A model generated the notes under the pieces. That model saw nothing but the letters and a program-made list of their open reading frames with translations, did not search any database and was not told where the DNA came from. Below are positions 8,580-17,823 of a stretch of DNA of 64,000 nt, in pieces. The DNA is taken from assembly GCA_002238505.1 (NCBI GenBank), contig MPMM01000011.1, positions 1-64,000 of the forward strand, read 5' to 3'. The translations under genes were made by a program, and so were the position numbers. Numbering within the stretch: the first letter of the stretch is position 1; the number at the start of each line of letters is the position of its first letter. Origin of the DNA: SAR202 cluster bacterium bin22 (GTDB lineage: Bacteria > Chloroflexota > Dehalococcoidia > Lucifugimonadales > UBA3495).

Positions 8580-9989
8580 CTAGGCAAACTGATACTCTCG
8601 CGAGGAGACTATCAAGGTCAATATCCTGCTTACGCTCTGCAGTGACGCAATCAGCTCGTCGGTAGTGTTCCAGGCCAGGTCGCCACATTTCTCAGCGTGG
8701 GCCATCAATTCAGAGTAGGTCGCCTCACCCACTTCCAGCGGTCCCATGGCATCAAGACAAGCGGCCACTATCGCCTTGGGGGAATTGTCCCCATGCACCG
8801 TAACCATAACCTGCTTGAAGATTGCCTGAACGCCAGGCAGTGAAATGTCCCCGAATATCCTGGCGGCAAAATTCACCCGGCGCATCAAGACGCCGGGGTC
8901 GATCCATTCGGAGCCCATGTGCCAGCCCTCCACGCTGGGAGGATTGAGAAGCTCCTGTCCCTGCCAGCCGCACTCCAGGGCCAGGTTGTTGAATCCCGGC
9001 TTGAAGCCGTTATAGTTGCCGGCCATACGCACAGTTCCAACGACCAGCTCAGCCGGGCATTTCACCCGGGCAAACCGGGCATTCTTGAAGAACTCCGAGT
9101 TGAACAACGCTCGCAAAATGGACCGTATGTCGCCGCGGGATTCATTGTAGGCATCTACCAGGAAGTCGATGGCTTCAGGGTCAACGGGTGGCGTAATGTT
9201 CCAACTGGCGACATGGGGCTCGTCGGCGACGAAGAACCTGTACAGGTGGCGGGCCAGGAACCGGGCCGTAGCCGGCTGGTCCACAATAATGTCCACGATG
9301 TCTTCGCCATTGAAGTTGCCGGTATGCCCCAAGAAAGTCTTTTCCCGACCGTCGTGATCCTCGGGCTTGTACTCGAACTCCCAGTGGAAACGGCCGTAAG
9401 GGTTGCGGGGAATCTTCGGGGCAATAGTCCATCCGGTAAAGGCCCTGGCCGCTTCCTTGATATCATCCTCTGAGTAGTTGCCGACTCCGAGGGAGAATAG
9501 CTCCAACAGCTCCCGCCCCCAGTTTTCATTGATGGCGCCGTCGCGATTTCCGTGGTTGTCCAGCCAGAAGATCATGGCTGGCGACTTGGCAACCTCCACC
9601 AGCAGGTCGCGGAAAGCGCCCAGCCCGTATTCGCGGAAGATAGCTATCTGGCGAGTCATCTCCGGTGGATTGTCCACCTTGGAGTTGCCGGTGGCGAACA
9701 ACTGATGCCAGAAGAGGGCCATCTTCTCTTCCAGGGGCCGCCTGGTATTGATCATCCGGAAAACCCAGTTGGCCTGGTTTATTGGAGGCGCACCGGCGCC
9801 CTCATATCCCGGGAAGTAACGGTACAGCAGTTCCTCGTCTATGGCCGGCTGCCGCTCCGGATGCAACAGTTCTTCGACCACAGCGTCGTAGCCCCTGGAG
9901 ACACGCTCCTCCAGTTCCTCGCGGGCATCGCCGAAGCCCGCGCGTCTCATCAAGTGGGCCATCAATCGAATGTCTTCCTGGTGGGACAT
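8580..9989 (-). CDS. DUF1800 family protein
   Basis: 469 residues from ATG 9989, chosen because GGAGAGG lies five bases upstream; the GTG at 9995 falls inside that ribosome site. Diagnostic DUF1800 segments are HLMRRAGFGDAREELE, EEKMALFWHQLFATG, the NENWGRELLELFSLGVGNYS stretch and AARAFTGWTI, later the NPPSVEGWHMG motif. First gene of the DUF1800-DUF1501-NHL group. The DUF1800/DUF1501 pair is widespread with unknown function; secretion or surface roles have been proposed. No leader peptide is visible. Confidence 0.88.
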   Translation of the reverse strand: MSHQEDIRLMAHLMRRAGFGDAREELEERVSRGYDAVVEELLHPERQPAIDEELLYRYFPGYEGAGAPPINQANWVFRMINTRRPLEEKMALFWHQLFATGNSKVDNPPEMTRQIAIFREYGLGAFRDLLVEVAKSPAMIFWLDNHGNRDGAINENWGRELLELFSLGVGNYSEDDIKEAARAFTGWTIAPKIPRNPYGRFHWEFEYKPEDHDGREKTFLGHTGNFNGEDIVDIIVDQPATARFLARHLYRFFVADEPHVASWNITPPVDPEAIDFLVDAYNESRGDIRSILRALFNSEFFKNARFARVKCPAELVVGTVRMAGNYNGFKPGFNNLALECGWQGQELLNPPSVEGWHMGSEWIDPGVLMRRVNFAARIFGDISLPGVQAIFKQVMVTVHGDNSPKAIVAACLDAMGPLEVGEATYSELMAHAEKCGDLAWNTTDELIASLQSVSRILTLIVSSREYQFA

Positions 9990-10486
9990 TACCACCTCTC
10001 CGTTTTTCGAGCCTGAAACACCAGGGGAGGAGCCTGTTCACAACATATTAGGTTTGGCCAAATCGGATGTCAACGAAGGATACAAGGTCCCTTTGACGAT
10101 TGCGACAACACGGCACGGTTATTGCGCGGATGCGGAAAACTCGACCCCATCTTCCCTGCCCGGGCATGCCTGGTTGGCCTGGGAGCCCCTGAAGACGAAA
10201 AGGCAAAGCGGAAGGCAGACTTCCCCTTAAGCCGTGGGGCAATTGTCAGCCTTAAGACCTGTCAGGGGCTTTAACCCCGGTGGCAACCCACGGCTTGCCA
10301 GTCATGTGGATGCTTCGGACGCAAATCCAGACCCAGTCAGAGGCAAAGAACTATGGTGGCGGCGGCCTTGTCATCCTTAACGCGTCCAATATGGGGCATT
10401 TCGCTGGAGGGTCTGGCAAGACTTGACCGAGTTACAACTACAACCTGGAAGGCGCCTGGTTCTGCCTGCCAGTGACAGCGTACCAG
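9990..10486. other. Intergenic region, no gene seen
   Basis: About 500 bases between the DUF1800 start and the reductive-dehalogenase-like stop codon, both minus strand. Short frames lack protein character. It should hold the DUF1800 promoter, but no convincing -35/-10 pair was identified. Confidence 0.5.
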
Positions 10487-11767
10487 TTAGCGGCTGCTTA
10501 CCCAGAAGTCGTTTGACTTCTTGTCAAACTTTCCATTTCCCACCAGGTCGTCCAGCCAAATCCAGGTCTTGTTCAACCATATCCACCGGAAGTTCCTGAT
10601 AAAGAAACGCGGGATGGCATACTTCCTGCTGGGTGGCTTGGTCCAGGCGCACCGGCGCACGCAGGTGCTGCACGTGCTTCCCACACGGTTCTGGAAAGTC
10701 ATGCACTTCTTTGCGTCCAGTTTCCAGGTAAGCACCCCGGTCGCATTGCTTTCGTCAATGGCATCGAAGCTTCGTCCGCCTGTAGTAATTGCTTTTGTGC
10801 CGCACTTCGGTACGCACTTCAGGCATGCGTTGCAGAATTCGGTGATGCCGGAATCCACAGCCCCGGCGGGCTCCAGCGGAAGGTCGGTGAAAATCTTGGA
10901 TATGCGGCAGCGTGCCCCAACCTTGGGGTTGATCAACATTCCGTGTCTCCCCACCTGGCCAAGTCCTGCATCAATAGCCAGCGGAATGCTGAGGCCGGTG
11001 TCATTGGCTGCCGGAATGGCGTTGTAGCCCAGCCCCCTTATGAATTCAGCCACCATCCAAAGGGTAGGGGCCATGCGGGCGTACGCCAGCGTGCTGAGTC
11101 CCTCGGCAAGCAGGGTCGGCGCATGCTCCGTGCCGTCCAGGTCCTTGCCCCACTCGTGGAGCATCACCACCACGTACTTCATCTCCTTGGGAATGACCCG
11201 GGTGCCGTCGTCAAGGCGAACCGGCCGGTCGTGCTGCTCGTACCCGGGTTCATCAGAAAACTTGATGGGGAAAGCTTCTTTAGTCTCAGCGTCAAAGTAA
11301 TGGGAATACACCCAGCGACGGTCAAGTTCGGCAAAGCCTACCTGGTCCGCCCCCAGGAGTTCAGCAGCTTTTCGCACGATCTGGGAGGCTTCTTTGGGGG
11401 AAGTTTCCGGACGGCCCACCGGCGAGGGCTCCAATTCCGATTGCCATGCGGTAGCCTTCGCGTCTGGCTGGCTCTTGGAGAAGTCCATCAGCGAGAGCAA
11501 AGAATCCGCGGCGGAGTCCAGCCCCCAGGCTGTGGACTCATATCCGACGCGTCCCTTCTCCATTAGCAGGCGCTGTTTGTCCTTAAGTTTGTCTCTTTCA
11601 GCCTTGTAATAGGCATCCCAGACCATCTGCGAGCCCATATGGTCTTTCTGATTAAACCGGACGTATGAGTCCTGCACCTGGTACATTTCGGCGGCCGTAA
11701 CGCGACCGTCCTTGGTCGGATTCTCTTCCGATCGGGATTTAGAATGCCGCCGCGTTCCCAGTTTCAT
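10487..11767 (-). CDS. Reductive-dehalogenase-like iron-sulfur protein without Tat signal
   Basis: 426 residues. The C-terminal third has two 4Fe-4S motifs typical of RdhA: C-x2-C-x2-C-x3-C in EFCNACLKCVPKCGTKAI, and C-x10-C-x2-C-x3-C in CMTFQNRVGSTCSTCVRRC. Upstream segments YVVVMLHEWGKD, GYNAIPAANDTGLSIPLAID and LGQVGRHGMLINPKVGARCR match the cobalamin-binding core of the RdhA/queuosine-reductase superfamily. The N-terminus (MKLGTRRHSKSRSEENPTKD) has no twin-arginine motif plus hydrophobic stretch, and no RdhB-type membrane anchor is nearby, so a cytoplasmic enzyme is inferred. The canonical Pro after the first cluster is Gly (KCGTKAI). The substrate could be an organohalide or something else. 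Confidence 0.8.
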   Translation of the reverse strand: MKLGTRRHSKSRSEENPTKDGRVTAAEMYQVQDSYVRFNQKDHMGSQMVWDAYYKAERDKLKDKQRLLMEKGRVGYESTAWGLDSAADSLLSLMDFSKSQPDAKATAWQSELEPSPVGRPETSPKEASQIVRKAAELLGADQVGFAELDRRWVYSHYFDAETKEAFPIKFSDEPGYEQHDRPVRLDDGTRVIPKEMKYVVVMLHEWGKDLDGTEHAPTLLAEGLSTLAYARMAPTLWMVAEFIRGLGYNAIPAANDTGLSIPLAIDAGLGQVGRHGMLINPKVGARCRISKIFTDLPLEPAGAVDSGITEFCNACLKCVPKCGTKAITTGGRSFDAIDESNATGVLTWKLDAKKCMTFQNRVGSTCSTCVRRCAWTKPPSRKYAIPRFFIRNFRWIWLNKTWIWLDDLVGNGKFDKKSNDFWVSSR

Positions 11768-11970
11768 GCTGCGATACCTCCTGCCGGCATAAGACCACTA
11801 CATACTGCGTTACGTCCGGCAATTTTGCAAACGCGCCGCATCCACCATGTCCGGAAGCCCGAATCCAAGCCGATTCAGTGGATAACCGGCGATAAACAAT
11901 CGCTTTACAGGATCACGGCTCGTTTCGCCCAGCTTTAGAGATTGGGGCTCCGGCCCTGATTACCGGTTAT

Positions 11971-12519
11971 TCAAGCGTCAATTCTCCTGTCAGTACTCGC
12001 ACCCTCCAGGCGCATTTCCGTGGCGCAATTCAGGCAAAGGTCAGAACGCTTCTGTTGCTCCCATCTGGCCTCGAACTCTTCGATCCAAAGGGCCGATTTT
12101 GAATCTTCCGGCAAGTGCTGGCCGCAAGAAGTGATGAAGAAGGCAGCGTCGTAATCATCCCTGGCTTTGGTCAGGTATGAATGCCTGGTGGCTCTCCGCA
12201 TCCAGCCTCCTTCCGGTTCCGCGATGAACCGCAATCGTCCCAGGCGCCACCCACTGTTCTTAAGAGTGGCATCAGTTCTGTCGCCATTGCCAGCCAGAGG
12301 GGCTCCAGGCGTCCGGTTTGACGACCTTGAATTATCTTGCCACTTCAGCAGGGGTGGGGCCAGTTCACTTACCCGCTCCTGTGGTGAATAAGTCCCTCTG
12401 TGACACCGGCAGTTGCCATGAAGAGACGGAACAATTGTAGCGCGAAAAGGGCGGGTGTATGATGGGGCGAACGCTGGCGAAGGTACGCTGCAAGGAGATT
12501 TGAGATGGCCGACAAGCAA
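11971..12519 (-). CDS. Hypothetical protein, start uncertain
   Basis: The open frame is 182 codons, but its N-terminal third overlaps the promoter and start of the divergent deacetylase and is of low quality, so the real gene probably begins around 12250 or further in. The C-terminal ~85 residues look protein-like: [60 protein letters not shown], and a terminal Cys-x2-Cys (CLNC). No family recognised. Confidence 0.4.
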   Translation of the reverse strand: MLVGHLKSPCSVPSPAFAPSYTRPFRATIVPSLHGNCRCHRGTYSPQERVSELAPPLLKWQDNSRSSNRTPGAPLAGNGDRTDATLKNSGWRLGRLRFIAEPEGGWMRRATRHSYLTKARDDYDAAFFITSCGQHLPEDSKSALWIEEFEARWEQQKRSDLCLNCATEMRLEGASTDRRIDA

Positions 12520-13383
12520 ATTTTGTGCGCCTTTGGGGTTGACCTGGATGCCGTTGGCGGCTGGCTGGGTTCCTACGGCGGGGAGGACTCGCCTGACGAT
12601 ATTTCACGCGGCATCTTCGCTGGAGAAGTGGGAACGCCCCGGCTGCTGAAACTCTTTGAACGACTGGACATCAAGACAAGCTGGTTCATCCCCGGCCACT
12701 CCATCGAGACCTTTCCCGACGAGTGCCGGATGATCGTGGAGCAGGGGCATGAAGTTGGAATGCACGGCTACTCCCACGAGAATCCCATCTCCATGTCGCC
12801 GGAACAGGAAGAAACGGTGCTGCTGCGCTGCATCGACCTGATTACCGAGGTTTCGGGAAAACGCCCACGGGGCTACGTCGCGCCGTGGTGGGAGTTCAGC
12901 CACGTCACCAACGAACTGCTGCTGAAGCATGGCATCATGTACGACCACAGCCTGATGCACCGCGACTTCGAGTGCTACTACGTCCGCGTGGGAGACCGCT
13001 GGACCAAGATTGACTATGGCATGCCGGCGGACCACTGGATGCACGCCCTGGAGCGCGGCGAGGAGACCGACCTGGTAGAAATACCGGCCAACTGGTACCT
13101 GGACGACCTGCCGCCCATGATGTTCATCAAGGCGTCGCCCAACAGCCACGGCTTCGTGAATCCCAGGGACATCGAATCCATGTGGAGGGACCAGTTCGAC
13201 TGGGTTTACCGCGAATACGACGAGGCGGTGTTCCCCATAACAATCCACCCCGACGTCAGCGGCCGGCCCCAGGTACTGCTGATGCTGGAGCGGATAGCAG
13301 AATACATCCGCTCCCACGAAGGCGTCCGCTTCGTAACCATGGAAGAGATAGCGGACGATTTCCTGGCCAAGCACCCCAGGTAG
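12505..13383 (+). CDS. Polysaccharide deacetylase (NodB-type, HpPgdA-like)
   Basis: 292 residues from ATG 12505. NodB-type CE4 features: [13 protein letters not shown] with the catalytic/metal Asp near the N-terminus, [15 protein letters not shown], and the metal His motif [11 protein letters not shown]. The [14 protein letters not shown] loop and [13 protein letters not shown] resemble the subgroup that includes Helicobacter HP0310 and allantoinase-like PuuE proteins. Such enzymes hydrolyse N-acyl or C-N amide bonds on sugars or small molecules; because there is no signal peptide, a small-molecule substrate is more likely than cell wall. It stands alone, divergent from the neighbouring minus-strand genes. 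Confidence 0.85.
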   Translation: MADKQILCAFGVDLDAVGGWLGSYGGEDSPDDISRGIFAGEVGTPRLLKLFERLDIKTSWFIPGHSIETFPDECRMIVEQGHEVGMHGYSHENPISMSPEQEETVLLRCIDLITEVSGKRPRGYVAPWWEFSHVTNELLLKHGIMYDHSLMHRDFECYYVRVGDRWTKIDYGMPADHWMHALERGEETDLVEIPANWYLDDLPPMMFIKASPNSHGFVNPRDIESMWRDQFDWVYREYDEAVFPITIHPDVSGRPQVLLMLERIAEYIRSHEGVRFVTMEEIADDFLAKHPR

Positions 13384-13623
13384 CGGGGTAGGGCAGGGAC
13401 TAGTTGGCGGGTCGGGCCACCTGATCGGCGACGTGGAAGTTGACGTTATCGGCTCGGCCATCAGCATTTCCATAGCTATGGGCATTAACGGCGGCGAGGG
13501 TTTCTGATGCCTGTGGTGCCGCAGGTGAAGCGTCCTGCTTCCCAGAGTTAGAGAATTCGCATCAGCTCTATGTCTTAATGTCGAGATATAACGAAATGGA
13601 AGTTGGTGTCCACTATTTTGGTA

Positions 13624-15060
13624 CTATCTTCTTCCTTTCAGCTTCCGCCCGAGAGAGGCGCTATTCTCGACAATGGAGTCGATGGTAGAGCTGTCGACTC
13701 CGATCAGCTTTAAGAGTTGCAACTGAAACAAGCCCTCCAATCTTCCATGCAGCTCGAATAGCTCATCAGTAGTCTTGGCCCTAGATTCCGTCGTACTTTC
13801 ATCGTAATGAGTCAGATAGTTTCTGGTGTCGTAGGCTTGGTTTACAAATTTACGTCTTTCCCTTTGTGTTCCGAAGTAAGCCTTAAAGGGATCAACGAGT
13901 CTCCTAATTCGCTTCCTGAGGGTGGGGCGATTATTCAGTACATTGAGGAGCCATGTTTTTGTAGTTTCGTCTAAGTCGCTTTGATTTATTTGGTTTAGCC
14001 GATCTTGGAATTGACCGACAGGTAGTTCAGTTTCAGACGAGCACCGGCTGTGAAACGTTTCCAAGGCTTGAGCTAACCAAAGAATTTTGGCTTCCAAGAA
14101 AACGGAATCTTGGGTCCTGGAGGCGAAATACAAGCCGAGGGCAGGACCGAATTTGTCATAGCTATCGAACCAATGGGGTATCACTTTCTCTATTTGTTCG
14201 GCTACCGCAGGATAGCGGAATAGCGCTCGACCCCGCCGAAAGTCTGGGGCCTTATCTGTCCAAGGAGCAAACATGCCATATATTCGAATGGCCTGCCTGT
14301 ATTCTCGTCCCTCAGGGGTCCCGAGCTTCGAATAGCCGGTCAGCGATTGAATACTTACGTTTTCGTCCAGCGCCAAAGAAAGAAAATTGCAAAATTTGTT
14401 TGCGAGAGCCGCAAAATAACTGAGTGGCTTAGGTTCTACACATTGTATGTGGACCCAGGCTGTCTGCTTTACTGTCATCTCGGTTACAAGTGGCGAGCTG
14501 GTTGGCGCGGGAAAGCCGAATCTGAACTTGAACTCGTCACCATTAGAAAGTGTCAAGCTTATATCTTCAGGTTGGCGAAGCCGCACTGAGCCTCTGATAT
14601 TTCCTGCATCTACGTCTCTTGATACTTCTACACTTATGCCTGTTGTCCACAGCCAGGTGATTAGACCCTCCAATTCAAAACTTAACTCTGTAAACTCGAT
14701 TGCTTCATCTGACCCGTATTCTTCACCGACAAACGTATAGCGTGGATGAATCATCGAAGTAGATAATCCATCCCCCGTAAGGCTTTGCACCCAGTAGTCA
14801 CACACATCCAGGGTTAACAAACCACCATCGAGCACTCTTCCGGAAATCCTACTCGATCTTGGATTTTCGTCTTCTCCTAAAGGAGGTTCTACTGTAAAAC
14901 CAATATTCTGGAACGCCGCACGTTCGTCGCCGAAGTGTCCAGATAACTCAACTGTCACCCTGCCAGTCTCGCTTATCCTCAATAGGCCGGGCAATTCTTC
15001 TTCTGGTTTGTTCGGAATCCAAAAGAATCCCCTAGTTTCTATAGGTTCAGCGATTCGCAC
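13624..15060 (-). CDS. ApeA-like HEPN-domain protein (probable anti-phage defence)
   Basis: 478 residues. Residues 1-~290 resemble the ApeA N-terminal domain (start MRIAEPIETRGFFWIPNKPE, then long beta-rich segments, GRALFRYPAVAEQIEKVIPH). The C-terminal ~170 residues form a helical HEPN-like domain with the motif RNYLTH (R-x4-H), the RNase signature, within AYDTRNYLTHYDE. ApeA-type proteins cause abortive infection by RNA cleavage in E. coli (known for the family). Base composition is visibly AT-richer than flanking genes, and it is unlinked to them functionally, suggesting transfer. No partner gene is present, consistent with a single-gene system. Confidence 0.75.
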   Translation of the reverse strand: MRIAEPIETRGFFWIPNKPEEELPGLLRISETGRVTVELSGHFGDERAAFQNIGFTVEPPLGEDENPRSSRISGRVLDGGLLTLDVCDYWVQSLTGDGLSTSMIHPRYTFVGEEYGSDEAIEFTELSFELEGLITWLWTTGISVEVSRDVDAGNIRGSVRLRQPEDISLTLSNGDEFKFRFGFPAPTSSPLVTEMTVKQTAWVHIQCVEPKPLSYFAALANKFCNFLSLALDENVSIQSLTGYSKLGTPEGREYRQAIRIYGMFAPWTDKAPDFRRGRALFRYPAVAEQIEKVIPHWFDSYDKFGPALGLYFASRTQDSVFLEAKILWLAQALETFHSRCSSETELPVGQFQDRLNQINQSDLDETTKTWLLNVLNNRPTLRKRIRRLVDPFKAYFGTQRERRKFVNQAYDTRNYLTHYDESTTESRAKTTDELFELHGRLEGLFQLQLLKLIGVDSSTIDSIVENSASLGRKLKGRR

Positions 15061-15246
15061 AATTGCCTTCCTAAGTTAATGGCCACAATTTGTAATCTGC
15101 AGAGTTAAATCAGACCACGTTGGGGAATAATGCTGAGCATCGGCGACCAATTGCTGTGCTGCCGCCACCGTTACGTCCCTCCACGGGGTGTGGGACTCGG
15201 AATACGGGACGGGGTATTCCCACCGTCCCCAAAGCCTGCCTAACCG

Positions 15247-16161
15247 TCAGCCCCCCGCATCTCCGGTATCAATCCCCCACTGGTGGACCATCTCCAGCAT
15301 GGTGCGGGCGGTTTCCTCGTGGGCTATGTCCACCATGTCTCCGGCGTAGGTTACCACCGCGCTGCCGGCCTGCCTCTGCTCCTCCATGGCCTTCAGCAGA
15401 CCCTTCCAGTGGGCGACCTGCTCGGCGCTGGGGGTGAATACTTCGTTGACTACGGGAACGTGGGACGGGTGAATGAGGTTCATACCGGTATATCCCAGCT
15501 GTTTCAACTGGTTGGCCAGGTCGCGCAGGCCGTCCAGGTCGTGGATATCGAACCAACCGCCGCTGATGGGAAATTCGATTCCGGCCGAGCGGGAATCCAC
15601 CAGCACCTTGGACTTGATGAACAGGGTCTCCATTCCTTCCGGCGTCCACTGGAATCCGATGGACCGCGCCGTGTCCCCGCCCTTTCCGCCGCTGCCGCCC
15701 ATGTGGGCCACCCGGTCCGAGGCCATGGCAATATCGTAAGCCTGCCGGATTCCGTCGGCAGTTTCCAGGCCCGGGTCAATGCAGATCGACCCAATGGCCA
15801 TCCCCGCCTTGCGTTCGAAGAATCTCAGGAGCGTGTCCGCCTCAACCACGTCCTCGGGTCGCTCCACCTTGGGAAGCAGAATGCCGTAAAGATGGGGGCT
15901 GGTCACCGCTTCCAGGTCGAAACCGGTCAGCCCGGTTTCCAGGCGGTTGACACGGACGAAAAGGGTCTGTCCGGCCGACCCCAGTTCTTCGACCATTCCG
16001 GCCACCATGGCGCGGGCCTTCTCTTTTTCGGCCTCCGGCACCGAGTCTTCCAGGTCCAGGATCAGGGCATCCGATCCGTACTGGTGGGCCTTGCGCATCC
16101 AGTCTTCCCGGTTCCCGGGAACGAACATCACCGACCGCAGGGGTTTGGCTTTGAACCTCAT
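15247..16161 (-). CDS. HpcH/HpaI aldolase / citrate lyase beta-subunit-like protein
   Basis: 304 residues. The CitE-like signature is RSVMFVPGNREDWMRKAHQY then ALILDLEDSVPEAEKEKAR, with the Glu/Asp metal ligands, FVRVNRLETG, GILLPKVERPEDV and the C-terminal GYTGMNLIHPSHVPVVNEVF segment. Stand-alone CitE-like proteins act on malyl-, citramalyl- or related CoA thioesters. It is followed upstream by a CaiB-type CoA transferase (61-base gap, same strand), so a CoA-thioester C-C lyase paired with CoA transfer is a reasonable inference. The substrate is not readable from sequence. Confidence 0.85.
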   Translation of the reverse strand: MRFKAKPLRSVMFVPGNREDWMRKAHQYGSDALILDLEDSVPEAEKEKARAMVAGMVEELGSAGQTLFVRVNRLETGLTGFDLEAVTSPHLYGILLPKVERPEDVVEADTLLRFFERKAGMAIGSICIDPGLETADGIRQAYDIAMASDRVAHMGGSGGKGGDTARSIGFQWTPEGMETLFIKSKVLVDSRSAGIEFPISGGWFDIHDLDGLRDLANQLKQLGYTGMNLIHPSHVPVVNEVFTPSAEQVAHWKGLLKAMEEQRQAGSAVVTYAGDMVDIAHEETARTMLEMVHQWGIDTGDAGG

Positions 16162-16222
16162 GTGTTCCTCGCAGATTGGTTGGTTGGACGGGTTGCCGTC
16201 GTATTTCCGTCCTGGCTTTGGA

Positions 16223-17452
16223 TTAGATCACCCCGCCGGACTGTAATCCCTCCAGGTCGGCCTCCTCCAGCCCCAGAAGCTTCCCGTAAATCTCTCCGTT
16301 GTGCATCCCCAGCGTTGGCGCGCCGGGCAGGGTTGGCACTGGCTCGCCCGAGAACACCACCGGAAATCCCGACGCTATCCCGCCGGGCACTGGGGCATCC
16401 ATGCCCCCATGGCGCATGGGCTGCAGCGTTCCCCTCTTGTAGAAATGGGGGTCGTCCATGATGTCGGGCACGGTTCTGACCGGGCCGCAGGGGACGTCGG
16501 ATTCCTCCAGCCGCGCCAGGATTTCGGTCTGCGTCATATTGCCGACACGTCTCTGGACTTCGGCCCGGGCGTCGCGGACATTGATGGACCGTGAGGTGTA
16601 GTCGGTGAAGCGCTGGTCATCCAGGAGTTCCGGGGCGGACAGGGCTTCGCAAAGCCGCCGCCACTGGTCGTCGCTGGCGGCAGTAATTATCAGGTCGGCG
16701 TCGGAGGCGTGGTACAGGCCGGTGGGCCCGCCCCGGCTGGTGTTTCCGGTGCGCAGGGGGTTGCCCAGTTGCACATCCTCCTCCAGGTTTTCCATGAACA
16801 TCAGGGCCGCCAGGGTATCCATCATGGAAACGTCCAGATGCTGCCCATTGCCAGTCTTCTCCTTCTCCCGCAACGCCCCCATGATGGAGTAGGCGGCGAA
16901 CAGGGGCGTTACCAGGTCGCCGATGTAGAATCCCACCTTGGTGGGGGGCCCGTCGGCGTCGCCGTTAATGTCCATCAAACCACTCATGCCCTGGATCTGC
17001 GGGTCGTGAGCCGGGAGGTCGGAATAGGGGCCGGTCTGGCCGTAACCGGCGATGGAGCAGTAGATGATGCCCGGGTTGACCGTGGCTACGTCGTCATAGC
17101 CCAGCCCCAGCCGGCGCATGGACCCGGGAGCCAGGTTTTCCAGGACAATGTCGGACTGGCGGGCCATGTCGAGGAACATCTCCCGTCCCCGGGGGTCCCT
17201 CAGGTTCAGGGTGACGCTCTTGACCCCCTGGCTGCGCTTGAGGAACCGGGTGGAGATATCCAGGTCGGTCTGGGGGGTGTTGTGGACGCCCTCCGGCCCC
17301 GCAAAGGGCCCATTGCCCCGAACAGGGTCTCCGCGCCCCGGAATCTCCACCTTGATAACCTCGGCCCCCAGGCGCGCCAGGTTCATGCTCAGGTACGGGC
17401 CAGCCAGGAATACCGTTACGGCCAGCACTCGGATATCGCTCAGTGGCTGCAT
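16223..17452 (-). CDS. CaiB/BaiF (class III) CoA transferase
   Basis: About 409 residues from ATG 17452 (MQPLSDIRVLAVTVFLAGPY); an in-frame GTG lies at 17464. Class III features: GAEVIKVEIPGRGDPVRGNG, SVTLNLRDPRGREMFLDMAR, DIVLENLAPGSMRRLGLGYD, and a GFYIGDLVTPLFAAYSIMGA segment whose Asp aligns by eye with the catalytic Asp of the family. C-terminal PGAPTLGMHNGEIYGKLLG is typical. It moves CoA between carboxylic acids; with the CitE-like gene next to it, a CoA-dependent acid degradation step is inferred. Confidence 0.88.
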   Translation of the reverse strand: MQPLSDIRVLAVTVFLAGPYLSMNLARLGAEVIKVEIPGRGDPVRGNGPFAGPEGVHNTPQTDLDISTRFLKRSQGVKSVTLNLRDPRGREMFLDMARQSDIVLENLAPGSMRRLGLGYDDVATVNPGIIYCSIAGYGQTGPYSDLPAHDPQIQGMSGLMDINGDADGPPTKVGFYIGDLVTPLFAAYSIMGALREKEKTGNGQHLDVSMMDTLAALMFMENLEEDVQLGNPLRTGNTSRGGPTGLYHASDADLIITAASDDQWRRLCEALSAPELLDDQRFTDYTSRSINVRDARAEVQRRVGNMTQTEILARLEESDVPCGPVRTVPDIMDDPHFYKRGTLQPMRHGGMDAPVPGGIASGFPVVFSGEPVPTLPGAPTLGMHNGEIYGKLLGLEEADLEGLQSGGVI

Positions 17453-17464
17453 TGCAAATACCAC

Positions 17465-17823
17465 GCTTTGTCAGGAGTTGGTGACTTTGAGGCCAGTATA
17501 GCGCGACTGTGGCGGGGGTGCATTCAGATCCGGAAATGGGAGGCGCAAGTGGTGTTGTGACGCCGGATTGGGACTGTCCGCCGCTTGGGAGCAGGTCTGA
17601 GGCGCAAGTCGCAATTCCCCACCAGCAGCAGGCGCCCAGTTCGTATCCTGTACGTGGCTGGTTTCGGCAAATATAGTTTTATCCAACACAAACCATAACG
17701 TGGCGGGCGACTCCACCATGCGGGATTCTGGTATCCAGGCCCTTCACCCTGCGTTCAGTATCCTCAAGAAATCATTAGACAGCAGAGAAACCATGGGCGG
17801 ACACACGATGGCTCAAGGCAAGC
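17465..17823. other. Intergenic region, no gene seen
   Basis: 359 bases between the CoA transferase start and the ABC ATPase stop. Short frames only; no RNA gene or clear terminator recognised. Confidence 0.5.

Noticed and set aside
15283-16461. 392-codon plus-strand frame over the CitE-like gene, and similar long antisense frames at 34675-35853 (minus) and 38875-39972 (minus).
   Set aside because: GC-rich third codon positions create long antisense frames. The opposite frames match known families.
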